Origin: Bifidobacterium rousetti
GTDB taxonomy: Bacteria > Actinomycetota > Actinomycetes > Actinomycetales > Bifidobacteriaceae
Assembly (NCBI RefSeq): GCF_008698235.1
Contig: NZ_PEBH01000002.1
Location: 372,001-436,000, forward strand
Direction of reading: 5' to 3'
DNA length: 64,000 nucleotides
In this document: one piece after another, positions 35,499-44,458 of the stretch
Position numbering within the stretch: the first letter of the stretch is position 1
Layout: each line of letters starts with the position of its first letter
Translations under genes and position numbers: made by a program
Notes under the pieces: generated by a model
The model's database searches: none
What the model was told of the DNA's origin: nothing
The model's input: only the letters and a program-made list of their open reading frames with translations

Positions 35499-35609
35499 CC
35501 ATCCACCATCCTTCAACCGGTCTGACCGGGCGAACGCCGGCAGCGGCGACAACCGCTCTACGCCACTACGACGCGCCCGTCACTGCATATCACCGCCCAT
35601 CACCGCACG

Positions 35610-36470
35610 TCACTGCATGTCGAGCGGCTCCTTGTCCGTCGGCGCGGGGAAGGCGTCGTCCAGCGCCGCGAGCTCGCCCTCCGTCAACTCGACCTCCCGC
35701 GCACGCAGGTTCGCGAGCACATGGTCGGCGCTTCCGGAACATGGGATCGCGATGACGTCGTCACGGCGCAACACGAACGCGAGCAGGATCTGCATCGGCT
35801 CCACGCCGTGCGCTTCGGCGATGCGTCGCACGACCGGCGAGGAGAGCAGACCGTCACGCAACGCGCCCGCCTGCGCCAGCGGGCAGTAGGCCATGAGCGG
35901 CACGCCGTGCGCGTCCATCCAATCCAGCAGCGAGAACTCGACACCGCGCGAACCGAGATGGTACAGGTCCTGATTCACCGCGCAGGCGTCGCCGCCCGGC
36001 ACGCCGAACAGCTCGCGCATGTCATCGATGTCGAAGTTGGAGACGCCCCAGTTGCGGATCAGCCCATCGGACTTGGCCTCCTCCATACACGCCACGGTCT
36101 CGGCCAGCGGGATCGAACCGCGCCAGTGCAGCAGGTACATGTCGAGGTAATCAGTGCCGAGCCGGTCGAGCGACGCCTCCAGACTGCGCCGCAGCCGGCC
36201 GCGGCCCGCGTTGTGCGGGTAGACCTTGGACACCAGGAACAGCCGCGACCGGTCGTATCCGACGATCGCGCGCCCGGTGAGGCTTTCCGCCCGGCCGTCC
36301 GCGTACATCTCCGCGGTGTCGATCAGCGTGATTCCCGCGTCGAGTCCGGCGCGCAGCGCCTCGACCTCCCGCCGTTCGGACCGTCGTCCCTCGGCCAGAT
36401 GCCACGTCCCCATGCCGAGCCGCGGCATCGACGTGCCGTCATGCAGCGTCACCGTCTCCTTGAATGCCAT
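35610..36470 (-). CDS. Aldo/keto reductase
   Basis: The NADPH-dependent TIM-barrel oxidoreductase keeps the catalytic tetrad: Asp in LIDTAEMY, its Tyr, Lys in LVSKVYP and His in YLLHW. The C-terminal cofactor region (IAIPCSGSADHVLANLRA) replaces the usual IPK(S/T) with IPCSGS, a small deviation in the 2'-phosphate binding loop. The ATG at 36470 has GGGGAG four bases before it; the upstream ATG at 36482 has none. It lies 198 bp downstream of the LacI-family gene, probably with its own promoter. Confidence 0.88.
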   Translation of the reverse strand: MAFKETVTLHDGTSMPRLGMGTWHLAEGRRSERREVEALRAGLDAGITLIDTAEMYADGRAESLTGRAIVGYDRSRLFLVSKVYPHNAGRGRLRRSLEASLDRLGTDYLDMYLLHWRGSIPLAETVACMEEAKSDGLIRNWGVSNFDIDDMRELFGVPGGDACAVNQDLYHLGSRGVEFSLLDWMDAHGVPLMAYCPLAQAGALRDGLLSSPVVRRIAEAHGVEPMQILLAFVLRRDDVIAIPCSGSADHVLANLRAREVELTEGELAALDDAFPAPTDKEPLDMQ

Positions 36471-36668
36471 GTTGCTCCCCATGTTCGTTTCGCCGATCGT
36501 CGCAGATTGCCACCAATCGACGACCGGATACGTTTGATCCCGATCATAGGACAAGTTTCCGCTCCTCCACCCTGCGACGCCTGTCTCGTGGATCACAAGA
36601 CGGACCCGACATGGGACGAAGCCGGATCGGATGGCGAGACATCGGATGAACGCACCGATTCCACACAC

Positions 36669-37772
36669 CTATACGGATTCCCGTTCCACGATCGTCGTAG
36701 GTAGCAGCTCTACGTGATAGTCGGGCACACAAGTTCCATCCATCATCGAAAGCAGCAGCCGCGCCATGGTCTCGCCGTGGAGCGCTGAATCCTGATGGAC
36801 CGTGGTCAGCGGCGGTTCGCAGAGCGCAGCCAGAGGAGCATCGTCAAACCCCGTGACGGCGATGTCATCGGGCACACGGTAACCGAGACGTTTCAATGAT
36901 CGGACCGCTCCTACGGCGATGCTGTCGTTGGCGCAGACGATCCCGTCAATACCGTCCAGCATCGGCCGCAGATCACGGACCGACTCCTCACCACTGCTCA
37001 TCTCCCAGTCCCGCGCACGACGGACAAGGGTTTCGTCGAACCGACCGCTCATCGCCTCACGGAAGCCGCATAGGCGTTTGGCCGCGGCGGGAGAATACTC
37101 CGGCCCCGCGATGTAAGCCAATCGGCTCCTCCCCGCAGCAAGCAGATACCGTGTGATGTCCCGTTGGCCTTCCATATTGGTGAAATCGACGGCCGGATAC
37201 GGCAGCACGGAGTCGCGGCCGCTACCCGATTCCGAACGCACGGCCGGCCGATCGACCCGGCAGAACGCACGTGCCAGCGAATCGTTTTCGATCAGGGAGA
37301 ACAGCAGGTACCCGTCCGCGAAGTCGCTGTATGCGAACCGCATGATCCGACGGGTCGATTCCTCAGTATTGGCGATGAGTGTGACCATCTGGTAGCCCGC
37401 TTCGCCAAGCGTCTGGTTGGCGCCGGCGATCGCCTCGGAAACGCTGTGCTGCCCTATCGTCTCGTTGGATTCGATCTGGATGATCATCGCCACCGTCGAC
37501 GTCCGCTGCCTGACAAGCGCGCACGCCGCGTTGTTCGGCGTGTAATGCACGACGGCGATGGCCGAGGCGATGCGTTCGGCCGCCGACTGCGACACATACC
37601 GGTTGCCGTTGAGATACCGGGATACCGTGCCATAGGAGACGCCCGCCAGACGTGCCACATCATGAATGGTCGCACGCTTGCGCCCCCGCTGCGTATCCTG
37701 CGATTCCACCGGCGTATGCCGTGGTTTCCCTTGGGCGGTGGGCTCACTGGCACCGTCGTCTCCTATGTACAT
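36669..37772 (-). CDS. LacI-family transcriptional regulator
   Basis: A DNA-binding helix-turn-helix (ATIHDVARLAGVSYGTVSRYLNGN, about residues 32-55) precedes a periplasmic-binding-protein-like effector domain with VCANDSIAVGA and DIAVTGFDDAPLA. The first 30 residues are an extra polar leader. The ATG at 37772 has CGGAG seven bases upstream; longer frames have no support. It is divergent from a sugar-binding lipoprotein gene whose promoter carries two near-identical palindromes, so it most likely represses that gene and itself, released by a sugar. Confidence 0.9.
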   Translation of the reverse strand: MYIGDDGASEPTAQGKPRHTPVESQDTQRGRKRATIHDVARLAGVSYGTVSRYLNGNRYVSQSAAERIASAIAVVHYTPNNAACALVRQRTSTVAMIIQIESNETIGQHSVSEAIAGANQTLGEAGYQMVTLIANTEESTRRIMRFAYSDFADGYLLFSLIENDSLARAFCRVDRPAVRSESGSGRDSVLPYPAVDFTNMEGQRDITRYLLAAGRSRLAYIAGPEYSPAAAKRLCGFREAMSGRFDETLVRRARDWEMSSGEESVRDLRPMLDGIDGIVCANDSIAVGAVRSLKRLGYRVPDDIAVTGFDDAPLAALCEPPLTTVHQDSALHGETMARLLLSMMDGTCVPDYHVELLPTTIVERESV

Positions 37773-37838
37773 GAAAATTCTCCGATCCCGGGCTCCATCG
37801 CCCTGTCTGTTCCACATCTTAACACCGTTCCTTCGATT

Positions 37839-37856
37839 GTTGTGATCGTTTACAAC
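37839..37856. promoter_or_regulatory. LacI-type operator O1 over the -35
   Basis: GTTGTGATCGTTTACAAC is a palindrome with 5-bp outer arms and the core TGTRAWCGATCACA on its minus strand. The -35 of the lipoprotein gene (TTTACA, 37849-37854) lies inside it. Confidence 0.65.
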
Positions 37857-37878
37857 CTGCGCTATCATTGTCTGTAAT
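37849..37878 (+). promoter_or_regulatory. Promoter of the sugar-binding lipoprotein gene
   Basis: TTTACA (37849-37854) and TGTAAT (37873-37878) are 18 bp apart, each one or two bases from consensus. Both hexamers fall in the two LacI-type operators. The leader would be about 90 nt. Confidence 0.6.
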
Positions 37879-37888
37879 CGATCACAGA
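37871..37888. promoter_or_regulatory. LacI-type operator O2 over the -10
   Basis: TCTGTAATCGATCACAGA is palindromic with the core TGTAATCGATCACA, nearly identical to O1. The centres are 32 bp apart, three helical turns, allowing cooperative binding. Confidence 0.68.
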
Positions 37889-37972
37889 GCGTTGATCGAG
37901 ACGACTCAACGGAGAATCGAACATACATTGCACTCGACAACCCGGAGACTCAACGAAGAGAAAGGCAGTCAC

Positions 37973-39316
37973 ATGAAGTTCACTACGAAGAAGGCCGTCG
38001 CCGTGATCGGCGCCGCGGCCATGTTGGTATCGGTCGCGGCCTGCGGAGGGAGCGCGGGCGATTCGGATTCCCAGTCGTCCTCAGGAGGCAAGACCGAGAT
38101 CACCGTCTGGGGATGGGAGCCGACACTCAAGCAGGCGACGGCGGCCTTCGAGAAGAAATACCCCGACATCAAGGTCAAGGTCACGAACGTCGGCACCTCG
38201 GCGCAGACGCAGACCGCGCTGACCAACGCCAAGCAGGCCGGCTCCGGCCTGCCCGACGTCACGCAGCTCGAATACCACTCCATGCAGCAGTATGTGTATG
38301 AAGGCGTCCTCAAGGACATCACCGACAAGACCAGCGGCTATGAGAGCTTCTACAACGAAGGCCCATGGAAGGACGTGCAGGCGGGCGGCAAGGTGTACGG
38401 TCTGCCGATGGACTCCGGCCCCAACGCATTGTTCTACAACAAGGAGATCTTCGACAAGGCGGGCGTGACCGAGGCGCCCAAGACCTGGGAGGAGTACTAC
38501 GAGGCAGCCAAGAAGATCCACGCGCTCGGAGACAACTATTACATCACCTCCGACGCCGGCGACGCCAGCCAATCCACCACCTTCTTCTCCTATCTGTGGC
38601 AGGCCGGCGCCGATCCGTTCAAGGTCGACGGCGAAAATGTATCGGTCGATCTGAAGAACAACGACAAGGTCAAGACCGTCACCGACTACTGGCAGAAGAT
38701 GATCGACGAAGGCCTCATCGACACCAAGACCACCTCCTGGAGCGACGATTGGAACCGCGGTCTGGGCGACGGCACTATCGCATCCCTCGTGATCGGCGCA
38801 TGGATGCCGGCGAACCTGCTTTCCGGCGCCCCGAACGCCTCCGGCAAATTCCGCGTCGCCACCACCCCGCAGTGGAATGAGGGCGATGACTCCAATGGCG
38901 AGAACGGCGGCTCCATGCTCGGTGTCGTCGAAGGCACCAAGAACGAGGACGCCGCGTGGAAGTACATCGAGTTCGTCAACCACGACGCCGAGGGCATCAA
39001 GGCACGCACCGACGCCGGAGCGTTCCCCGCCGACAAGGCCACTCTCTCGAGCGACGACTTCCTCAAAGGCTCCGATGAACTGACCGAGTACTTCGGCGGG
39101 CAGGAATACGCCAAGGTCCTCGCTGAGGCCGCCGGCCAGAAGGTCCCCGACTTCCAGTTCCTTCCCTACTGGGGCTGGGCGCAGACCTCCTTCGGCGACT
39201 ACTTCGGTCAGGTGTACAGCTCCAAGAAGGGCACGCTGAGCGATGCGGTCGCATCCTATCAGAAGGCCATCGTCGAGCACGGCAACCAGCAGGGCTTCAC
39301 CGTCAAGGAGAGCTGA
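37973..39316 (+). CDS. ABC sugar transporter substrate-binding lipoprotein
   Basis: A lipoprotein signal peptide (MKFTTKKAVAVIGAAAMLVS then lipobox VAAC with Cys at residue 25) leads into a solute-binding protein of the family-1 sugar type: ITVWGWEPTLKQATAAFEKK, LPDVTQLEYHS, the LFYNKEIFDKAG motif and WKYIEFVNHD. Length 447 is normal. GAAAGG precedes the ATG at 37973. The LacI gene is divergent with operators over this promoter. Unusually, no permease genes follow: the next genes are on the opposite strand and unrelated. The protein must share permeases encoded elsewhere or be an orphan. Confidence 0.9.
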   Translation: MKFTTKKAVAVIGAAAMLVSVAACGGSAGDSDSQSSSGGKTEITVWGWEPTLKQATAAFEKKYPDIKVKVTNVGTSAQTQTALTNAKQAGSGLPDVTQLEYHSMQQYVYEGVLKDITDKTSGYESFYNEGPWKDVQAGGKVYGLPMDSGPNALFYNKEIFDKAGVTEAPKTWEEYYEAAKKIHALGDNYYITSDAGDASQSTTFFSYLWQAGADPFKVDGENVSVDLKNNDKVKTVTDYWQKMIDEGLIDTKTTSWSDDWNRGLGDGTIASLVIGAWMPANLLSGAPNASGKFRVATTPQWNEGDDSNGENGGSMLGVVEGTKNEDAAWKYIEFVNHDAEGIKARTDAGAFPADKATLSSDDFLKGSDELTEYFGGQEYAKVLAEAAGQKVPDFQFLPYWGWAQTSFGDYFGQVYSSKKGTLSDAVASYQKAIVEHGNQQGFTVKES

Positions 39317-39359
39317 GCGTCCACGGTTGGTGATCCGCAACGATCGCACCAGTGTGAAC

Positions 39360-39836
39360 TACCCATGGACAATGGTGGGGCCATTATACTCGTAATTAGA
39401 TGAATACTTCGCGTTAAGCATATTTCATAAATGTGTGGAATATTGACATGGGTCTATGTTTGAATTGATGTCACTATTTCAGTTGTGTAAAGACACTCAA
39501 TTTAATCCAATTGATTGCAATTTGGGTGCGGTTTGAAAGATGAAGCTTCGATAGAATTCGACTAACATAGCGTTTGACTGATTTGGTTTCCAGAAATAGT
39601 TTTTTTGCTATGTCGTCATTACTGAGTCCTTGTGCAATTAAGGCACATATGTCACGCTCTCTAGTAGTAAGACTCTTGAATGATTCAATAAATATATTTT
39701 GCTGGTCTTGAAAAATGAATTTGCTTTGTTGATATTCTACTAGTTTCTTTGTTATTCGTGGAGTAAGAATTTTACCATTTCCAAAAACAGCTTTTATCGA
39801 TTCCATTAATTGTGATTTACTTATGTCTTTCAGTAG
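39360..39836. other. AT-rich block ending inside a response regulator gene
   Basis: Composition changes abruptly from GC-rich coding to AT-rich sequence near 39360 and back near 39836. The block contains a non-coding part (39360-39473) with no gene I can support and the last 107 or so codons of the response regulator. The right-hand edge falls in the middle of that gene, between its receiver and DNA-binding domains. Confidence 0.75.
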
Positions 39837-40157
39837 GAAGCCGCTGGCTCCGGCGTCGAGTCCGCCGAAGGCGTAGTCGTCTTCGTCGTAGGTGGTGAGG
39901 ATGAGGATTCTGATGGTGGGCCAGTGTTCGGTGATGTGTCGGGTTGCTTCGATGCCGTCCATGTCGGGCATGCGCACGTCCATGAGGATCACGTCGGGCA
40001 ATGGTTGGTGATCGGCGTCCAACTGGTTGAGTGCGTCGATGGCGGTTTGCCCGTTTTCCGCCGAGGCGATGACAGTGATGTCGGTCATGTCGTCGAGCAT
40101 GAGCCGGAAACCGAGCCGTGCCAGTTTCTGGTCGTCCACAAGCATCACGCGGATCAT
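39474..40157 (-). CDS. NarL/LuxR-family response regulator with mosaic base composition
   Basis: The receiver domain begins MIRVMLVDDQKLARLGFRLML, has the phospho-acceptor Asp in VILMDVRMPDMDG and the Lys in FLLKDIS. A C-terminal LuxR-type HTH reads SLTTRERDICALIAQGLSNDDIAKKLFLETKSVKRYVS, written here as two joined helices. The first 107 codons are GC-rich, the remaining 120 AT-rich, with a sharp change at 39836, yet the frame and length (227) are intact. It is the last gene after its sensor kinase (4-bp overlap). It probably controls the neighbouring ABC transporter. Confidence 0.9.
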   Translation of the reverse strand: MIRVMLVDDQKLARLGFRLMLDDMTDITVIASAENGQTAIDALNQLDADHQPLPDVILMDVRMPDMDGIEATRHITEHWPTIRILILTTYDEDDYAFGGLDAGASGFLLKDISKSQLMESIKAVFGNGKILTPRITKKLVEYQQSKFIFQDQQNIFIESFKSLTTRERDICALIAQGLSNDDIAKKLFLETKSVKRYVSRILSKLHLSNRTQIAINWIKLSVFTQLK

Positions 40158-41395
40158 GGTCGGACCTTCCTTTCAATCGGCTGTTTCCCGGTCGGGGGAA
40201 TGACCGCTTTGACCTGCCATTCGATGCCATCGACCGGCCCATATGCGAACGTGCCGCCAACGTCCCGTACGCGCTGTGACAGTCCGGCCAATCCGGTGCC
40301 GTCATCGGGTGCGACGGCTTGCGCCGCACCGGTGGCTCCGTCGTTGCGGATGATGACGGTGACTCCGTTGGGCTGGTGGTTCCATGAGACGTTGAGATGC
40401 GTGACGTGTCTGCAGTGGCGGATGGCGTTGGTTATGGCCTCGCGTGTCACGTCGAAGCAGAGGTCCGCCTGGGGTTCGTCGTCGGCACGGATGCCGGTTT
40501 CGGTGAATACAGTGATGATGTCGAGCGTGCGGGCGTGTGCGAGGATCGGACGGATGTCATCCCATGAATGCATGCTCCGGGAACCCGGCCTGGCGGGATC
40601 CTTGTCTTCGTCGATCGTGTCGGTTTCGGTCAACGCGCGCACGGCCTTGCGCGTGTCCTCCAGGCTTTCCCGTGCGATCTCGTTGATGCCTTTCAGAGCC
40701 TCCTCCACGCGCGAGTCGCCGGTCTTACCGGTCAATCCTTCGGATAGGGCGATGATCGCGGTCAACCCGTGCCCCACGCTGTCGTGCAATTGTCCGGCGA
40801 TGCGCGAACGACGCACGGCGGCGTCACGCTGCTTGGCGGCGGTCTGCGCGCGCCGGTGTTCCAGGCCGGCGGCGGCCGTGGCGTTCCTGGCTTGGACCAT
40901 GCCGCGGCGTGCCAGGGCGATCGCGCCGGCGAGGGCGAGCAGGAGGATGCGGCCGGGCCATTCGCCAAGGAACCGGCTGGCGGGCCATGACATGAACGTC
41001 GCCAAAGTTACGGTCAACGTCGTCGCGAGGGATCCGATGTACATGCGGCGTTCCCCGGCCGTGCGCATGAACGCGTAGAACGCCGCGACCAGCTGGACCA
41101 GCAGGATCGAGTCCGCATGCCAGAAGGACAGGGCCAGGGTCAGGATGAGCTGCGATGCCAACGTGACGGATGGGGCCCGGTAACGGAACACCAATGCCAG
41201 GCATGACAGGAGCTGGAACAGCAGCAGCATTATGAATCCGCCGGTCTGCTTGGCGAGTGTGTACATCGGATCCAATGGGGTGCCGATCATGCGCTCCCAC
41301 GTGAGCATCGCCATCTCGACCGCGAGCACGCATAATGGCATGGCTATGGCAGTGACCCTGCCGACGTTCACCGTTTGTCGCTCCATACGATCCAC
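40154..41395 (-). CDS. Sensor histidine kinase (HisKA_3 type)
   Basis: About five membrane helices occupy residues 15-165, with almost no extracellular loop, so it senses within the membrane. The phospho-acceptor motif RIAGQLHDSVGHGLTAII is of the HPK7/HisKA_3 class and the ATPase part shows the N-box FDVTREAITNAIRHC and G-box DDGTGLAGLSQRV. The GTG at 41395 has AGGTGG just upstream; ATGs at 41386 and 41416 are alternatives. Its stop end overlaps the response regulator start. It forms with that protein a two-component system beside an FtsX-type transporter, the common layout for antimicrobial-peptide or envelope-stress sensing. Confidence 0.9.
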   Translation of the reverse strand: MDRMERQTVNVGRVTAIAMPLCVLAVEMAMLTWERMIGTPLDPMYTLAKQTGGFIMLLLFQLLSCLALVFRYRAPSVTLASQLILTLALSFWHADSILLVQLVAAFYAFMRTAGERRMYIGSLATTLTVTLATFMSWPASRFLGEWPGRILLLALAGAIALARRGMVQARNATAAAGLEHRRAQTAAKQRDAAVRRSRIAGQLHDSVGHGLTAIIALSEGLTGKTGDSRVEEALKGINEIARESLEDTRKAVRALTETDTIDEDKDPARPGSRSMHSWDDIRPILAHARTLDIITVFTETGIRADDEPQADLCFDVTREAITNAIRHCRHVTHLNVSWNHQPNGVTVIIRNDGATGAAQAVAPDDGTGLAGLSQRVRDVGGTFAYGPVDGIEWQVKAVIPPTGKQPIERKVRP

Positions 41396-41424
41396 TGTGC
41401 CACCTCGTCGGGTCATCGGCGTAT

Positions 41425-41787
41425 TCACTGTGCGAGGCAGTCCGCGCCGGGCATCAGGCAGCCGAGCATCGTGACCGAACCGGTGAACAGCACAGTGGAC
41501 ACGATGATGATGGCCAGCCATACGAACGGCGAGAGCAGCGCCCCGATCCATGCGGCGACGCGGCCGCCATGCTCCCATCCGTGTCCGTCGCGGACGGTGA
41601 TCCACGCGATCAGCACGCCGGGCAGGGACAGGAACAGGCCGAGCAGCAGGAAGCTGATAATCGAATCGTTCGGCGTGTTCGCGGCTGGCAATGGCCGGGG
41701 CGGGTTCGGCCGGCCGGGTTCCGGGATGGGCGGTGGCGCCGGCAGGGGCTTGCCGGATGACGGTTCGTGATGTGTGGGAATGTCCAT
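41425..41787 (-). CDS. Small proline-rich membrane protein (120 aa)
   Basis: A Pro-rich cytosolic N-terminus (residues 1-40) is followed by two membrane helices (SIISFLLLGLFLSLPGVLIAW and FVWLAIIIVSTVLFTGSV). Two Cys residues are near the C-terminus. AGGA lies nine bases before the ATG. It lies between the kinase and lipoprotein genes on the same strand with short gaps, so it is probably part of the same envelope-sensing operon. No family is recognised. Confidence 0.65.
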   Translation of the reverse strand: MDIPTHHEPSSGKPLPAPPPIPEPGRPNPPRPLPAANTPNDSIISFLLLGLFLSLPGVLIAWITVRDGHGWEHGGRVAAWIGALLSPFVWLAIIIVSTVLFTGSVTMLGCLMPGADCLAQ

Positions 41788-41808
41788 GAGTGCCGATCCT
41801 TTTGAGTG

Positions 41809-42207
41809 TCATGGGAGCTTGTTGATGTTGATGGTGCCGTTGTCGCCAGGCAATGCACTGATGGAGACCTTGACGGTGCCGTCGTCGGCCGTGTAGTCGT
41901 ATACACCGGCCTGTTCCTCCTCGGTGGCGTTGCGGGTGAAGCCCGCGTCCTTGATCTTTCGCGTATAGTCCTTCGCCTCGGCGATGGTCCATGACACGTC
42001 GATCAGATAGCCGTTGTCGGTCTCGTCCCTGATACGGGTCGTCACCCGATCGGGTTCGGGCACCCGGCCGGCATACTGGCCGTCCGGCCAGGAACCTTGG
42101 ACGGAGCCACACGCCGCCAGCCCGAACAAGGCCGTCAAAATCAGCAAGAACGCGAGCAGCATGGATGCCGGGGCGCGCCTCGGCATTGCCGTGTATCGGA
42201 CAGGCAT
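41809..42207 (-). CDS. Small lipoprotein (132 aa)
   Basis: The signal peptide MLLAFLLILTALFGLAAC ends in a clear lipobox (LAAC). The mature part of about 100 residues is hydrophilic and ends in a beta-rich segment (GVYDYTADDGTVKVSISAL). The second ATG at 42207 is chosen because AAGGAGG stands six bases before it and would overlap the first ATG (42213). Its place between the kinase and transporter genes suggests an outside ligand or peptide sensor. Family unknown. Confidence 0.75.
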   Translation of the reverse strand: MPVRYTAMPRRAPASMLLAFLLILTALFGLAACGSVQGSWPDGQYAGRVPEPDRVTTRIRDETDNGYLIDVSWTIAEAKDYTRKIKDAGFTRNATEEEQAGVYDYTADDGTVKVSISALPGDNGTININKLP

Positions 42208-42237
42208 TATCATCCTCCTTTTCCGAATCTGATGCCG

Positions 42238-43662
42238 TCAACGGCTTCTGATCGCGTCGGCCACGCTGCGGCGCAACGCGGGCCGGATCTGCATGTACTG
42301 GATGAGGAACAACGCCAGCCAGCAGGCCGCTCCCGCGCCGATCACACCAGCCCACGGGATCCCGGCCACTGGAACGCCGACGAGCGTGATGGAGCGTGTT
42401 GCGAGCACGAGCGAGCTGACGGCGACCGGGATGAGCGCGAGGACGACCGCGCCGGCGGCCAGGTGCAGGCTCTGCCACAGGATCATGCGCGTCACCCGGC
42501 GCGGCGACATGCCGATGCTGCGCAGCAGCGCCTGATCGGCGACCATGCCACGGTTCGACAACGCGATGACGGCCAGGCTCGTGGCCAGGGACACGATGCA
42601 CAGCATCGCGATCATCAGCAGCGAGTCCGCGTAGTTCAGGCTCGTCGGATGGCCGCCCAGGGCCAGTATCCGCCCGTAGGACCGCGCGCAGGTCAGCAGG
42701 GTCGTGGACAATCCCAAGGCCAGTGCGAGCGGGGCGATGATGTTCATACTGGACACGGCCTTCGCCTTGGCGGCACGGGCCGCGAGCACGCCGGTCGCCG
42801 ACCCGCACAGGCGGCACACGGCGCGTCCCGCATCCAGCAGGATTGGGACCAGCACGCCAGTGAGGACGTACATGCCGAACGACGCGATGATCCCGGCCCA
42901 TAATGCGCTGTTGAACGTCTGGCCGGCCTCCTGCCCGAACGCGTGGGCGCGCGGCATGCCCATGCCGGAGAACGCCAATGCCAATGCCGCCGCCATGACG
43001 ACCAGTCCCAGCGCGCAACGCGCCCAATACCGCCATCCACGTCTTCCAATCTGTGCGTCCCCGCCACGGATCGCCTCGATGGGACGAACCTTCGCCGCAC
43101 GCATCGAGGGCACGAACGCGCCCAGCATGCACGTGGCCACGCCCAGCAGCAGCGAGCCGAGCCATGCCGTCGCGGACGGCGCGAACGCGGGAGGGACGAA
43201 CGAGCCGAGCCCGCCGGCGAAGCTCTCCGCGGCCATCGCGTTGAACTCGGGAACCGCGAGCAGACTGGCCGGCATCGCGAGCAGTGAGCCGAGCAGCGAG
43301 CCGGTGAGGCTAGCCACGCCCACGAGCATCCACATGCCCGCGCGCACCTGACTCGGACTGGCGCCCATGAGACGCCATTGCGCGAACGTGCCGCGGATGC
43401 GGTCAACCGTGGCCGAACCGACCACCGTCAGCGAGAAGAACGCAAGCAACGCCACCACGACATAGATCGTGGCCGACACCATGCCGAACTCGGCCGGGTC
43501 CAGACCCGCCAGCCGGGCGGCCGATGCGAACGACGGCGACGAGGTCCACACGAACTGGTTCATGCACACGCCCACCAGCGTGGTCACCACCGCGACCACC
43601 ATGATCGTGGGCACCCAACCCGCGAGATTATCGCGGAACACGCGAAGCACATACCTACCCAC
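42238..43662 (-). CDS. FtsX-like ABC transporter permease
   Basis: The 474-residue membrane protein has eight or more helices and two FtsX-like halves, with the MRAAKVRPIEAIRGGD segment at the end of the first half and MSPRRVTRMILWQSL in the second. This layout is that of MacB/BceB-type permeases that work as mechanotransmitters or export peptides rather than importing solutes. Its start overlaps the end of the ATPase gene by 8 bp. It is upstream of the lipoprotein and two-component genes on the same strand. Confidence 0.88.
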   Translation of the reverse strand: MGRYVLRVFRDNLAGWVPTIMVVAVVTTLVGVCMNQFVWTSSPSFASAARLAGLDPAEFGMVSATIYVVVALLAFFSLTVVGSATVDRIRGTFAQWRLMGASPSQVRAGMWMLVGVASLTGSLLGSLLAMPASLLAVPEFNAMAAESFAGGLGSFVPPAFAPSATAWLGSLLLGVATCMLGAFVPSMRAAKVRPIEAIRGGDAQIGRRGWRYWARCALGLVVMAAALALAFSGMGMPRAHAFGQEAGQTFNSALWAGIIASFGMYVLTGVLVPILLDAGRAVCRLCGSATGVLAARAAKAKAVSSMNIIAPLALALGLSTTLLTCARSYGRILALGGHPTSLNYADSLLMIAMLCIVSLATSLAVIALSNRGMVADQALLRSIGMSPRRVTRMILWQSLHLAAGAVVLALIPVAVSSLVLATRSITLVGVPVAGIPWAGVIGAGAACWLALFLIQYMQIRPALRRSVADAIRSR

Positions 43663-44458
43663 GACGGGCCTCCTGACCGTGCTGCGGCATGGCCGGCTCG
43701 AACGTGCGGCGCATGCCCTCGACGATCTGCCCAGCGGTCAGTCTGCCCGCGATGTGGGTGATTCCGCCGTCACGCAGGAAGACCACGCGGTCGGCCAGGG
43801 CGGCGGCGTCCGTGTCATGCGTGACCATGACCACGTTGGAACCCGAATCCGCCAGCTCGCGCAGCACCTGCAGCACGAGCTCGCTGTTCGCGGTGTCGAG
43901 CGCGCCGGTGGGCTCGTCGGCGAACACCACCGCCGGGCGCAAGAGCAGGGCCCGGCACAGGGCCACGCGCTGCTGCTCGCCGCCGGACAGGGCGCTCACC
44001 ACGGTCCTCGCCCTCCGGCGCAGGCCGAACCGGGACAACAGCTGCGTGACCCGAATGTAGTCGGCCTTGCGATGGGCGAGCGAGAGCGGCAGCATCACGT
44101 TCTCCTCGACCGTCAGATACGGCACGAGGTTGTACTGCTGGAACACGAAACCGATATGCCCGCGGATGAACCGCGAACGACGCTCCTCGTCCAACGCGTA
44201 GATGTCGGTGCCGCCGATGACGACCCGACCCGAGTCGGGCCTGTCCAAACCGGACAACACGTACAACAAAGAGGTCTTACCCGCACCCGAAGGCCCGACG
44301 ATCGCCGTCAACCCGGCACCGGGAATATCCAACGAGACATCATTGAGAATCACACTCGGACTGGAACCATCAGCGGAAACCACACGCTTGACCAACCCAC
44401 GCGCCTGAACCAATAAATATGTATTTACCCCAATGAAGTCATTTGGTTGTTTTTTCAT
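43655..44458 (-). CDS. ABC transporter ATP-binding protein (MacB/LolD type)
   Basis: Walker A GPSGAGKTS, the Q-loop FVFQQYNLVPYLTVEENV, signature LSGGEQQRVALCRALL, Walker B VVFADEPTGALD and the switch His in MVTHD are all present. The first 14 or so codons are AT-rich (beginning MKKQPNDFIGVNTYLL) and then composition turns sharply GC-rich near 44410, so the N-terminus may come from different DNA. No clear Shine-Dalgarno sequence precedes the ATG at 44458; a TTG start at the LVQARGLV segment is possible. It pairs with the overlapping FtsX permease. Confidence 0.9.
   Translation of the reverse strand: MKKQPNDFIGVNTYLLVQARGLVKRVVSADGSSPSVILNDVSLDIPGAGLTAIVGPSGAGKTSLLYVLSGLDRPDSGRVVIGGTDIYALDEERRSRFIRGHIGFVFQQYNLVPYLTVEENVMLPLSLAHRKADYIRVTQLLSRFGLRRRARTVVSALSGGEQQRVALCRALLLRPAVVFADEPTGALDTANSELVLQVLRELADSGSNVVMVTHDTDAAALADRVVFLRDGGITHIAGRLTAGQIVEGMRRTFEPAMPQHGQEARRG

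Noticed and set aside
39371..39385. Terminator AATGG-TGGGG-CCATT after the binding-protein gene
   Set aside because: A five-base stem without a T-tract is too weak to call.
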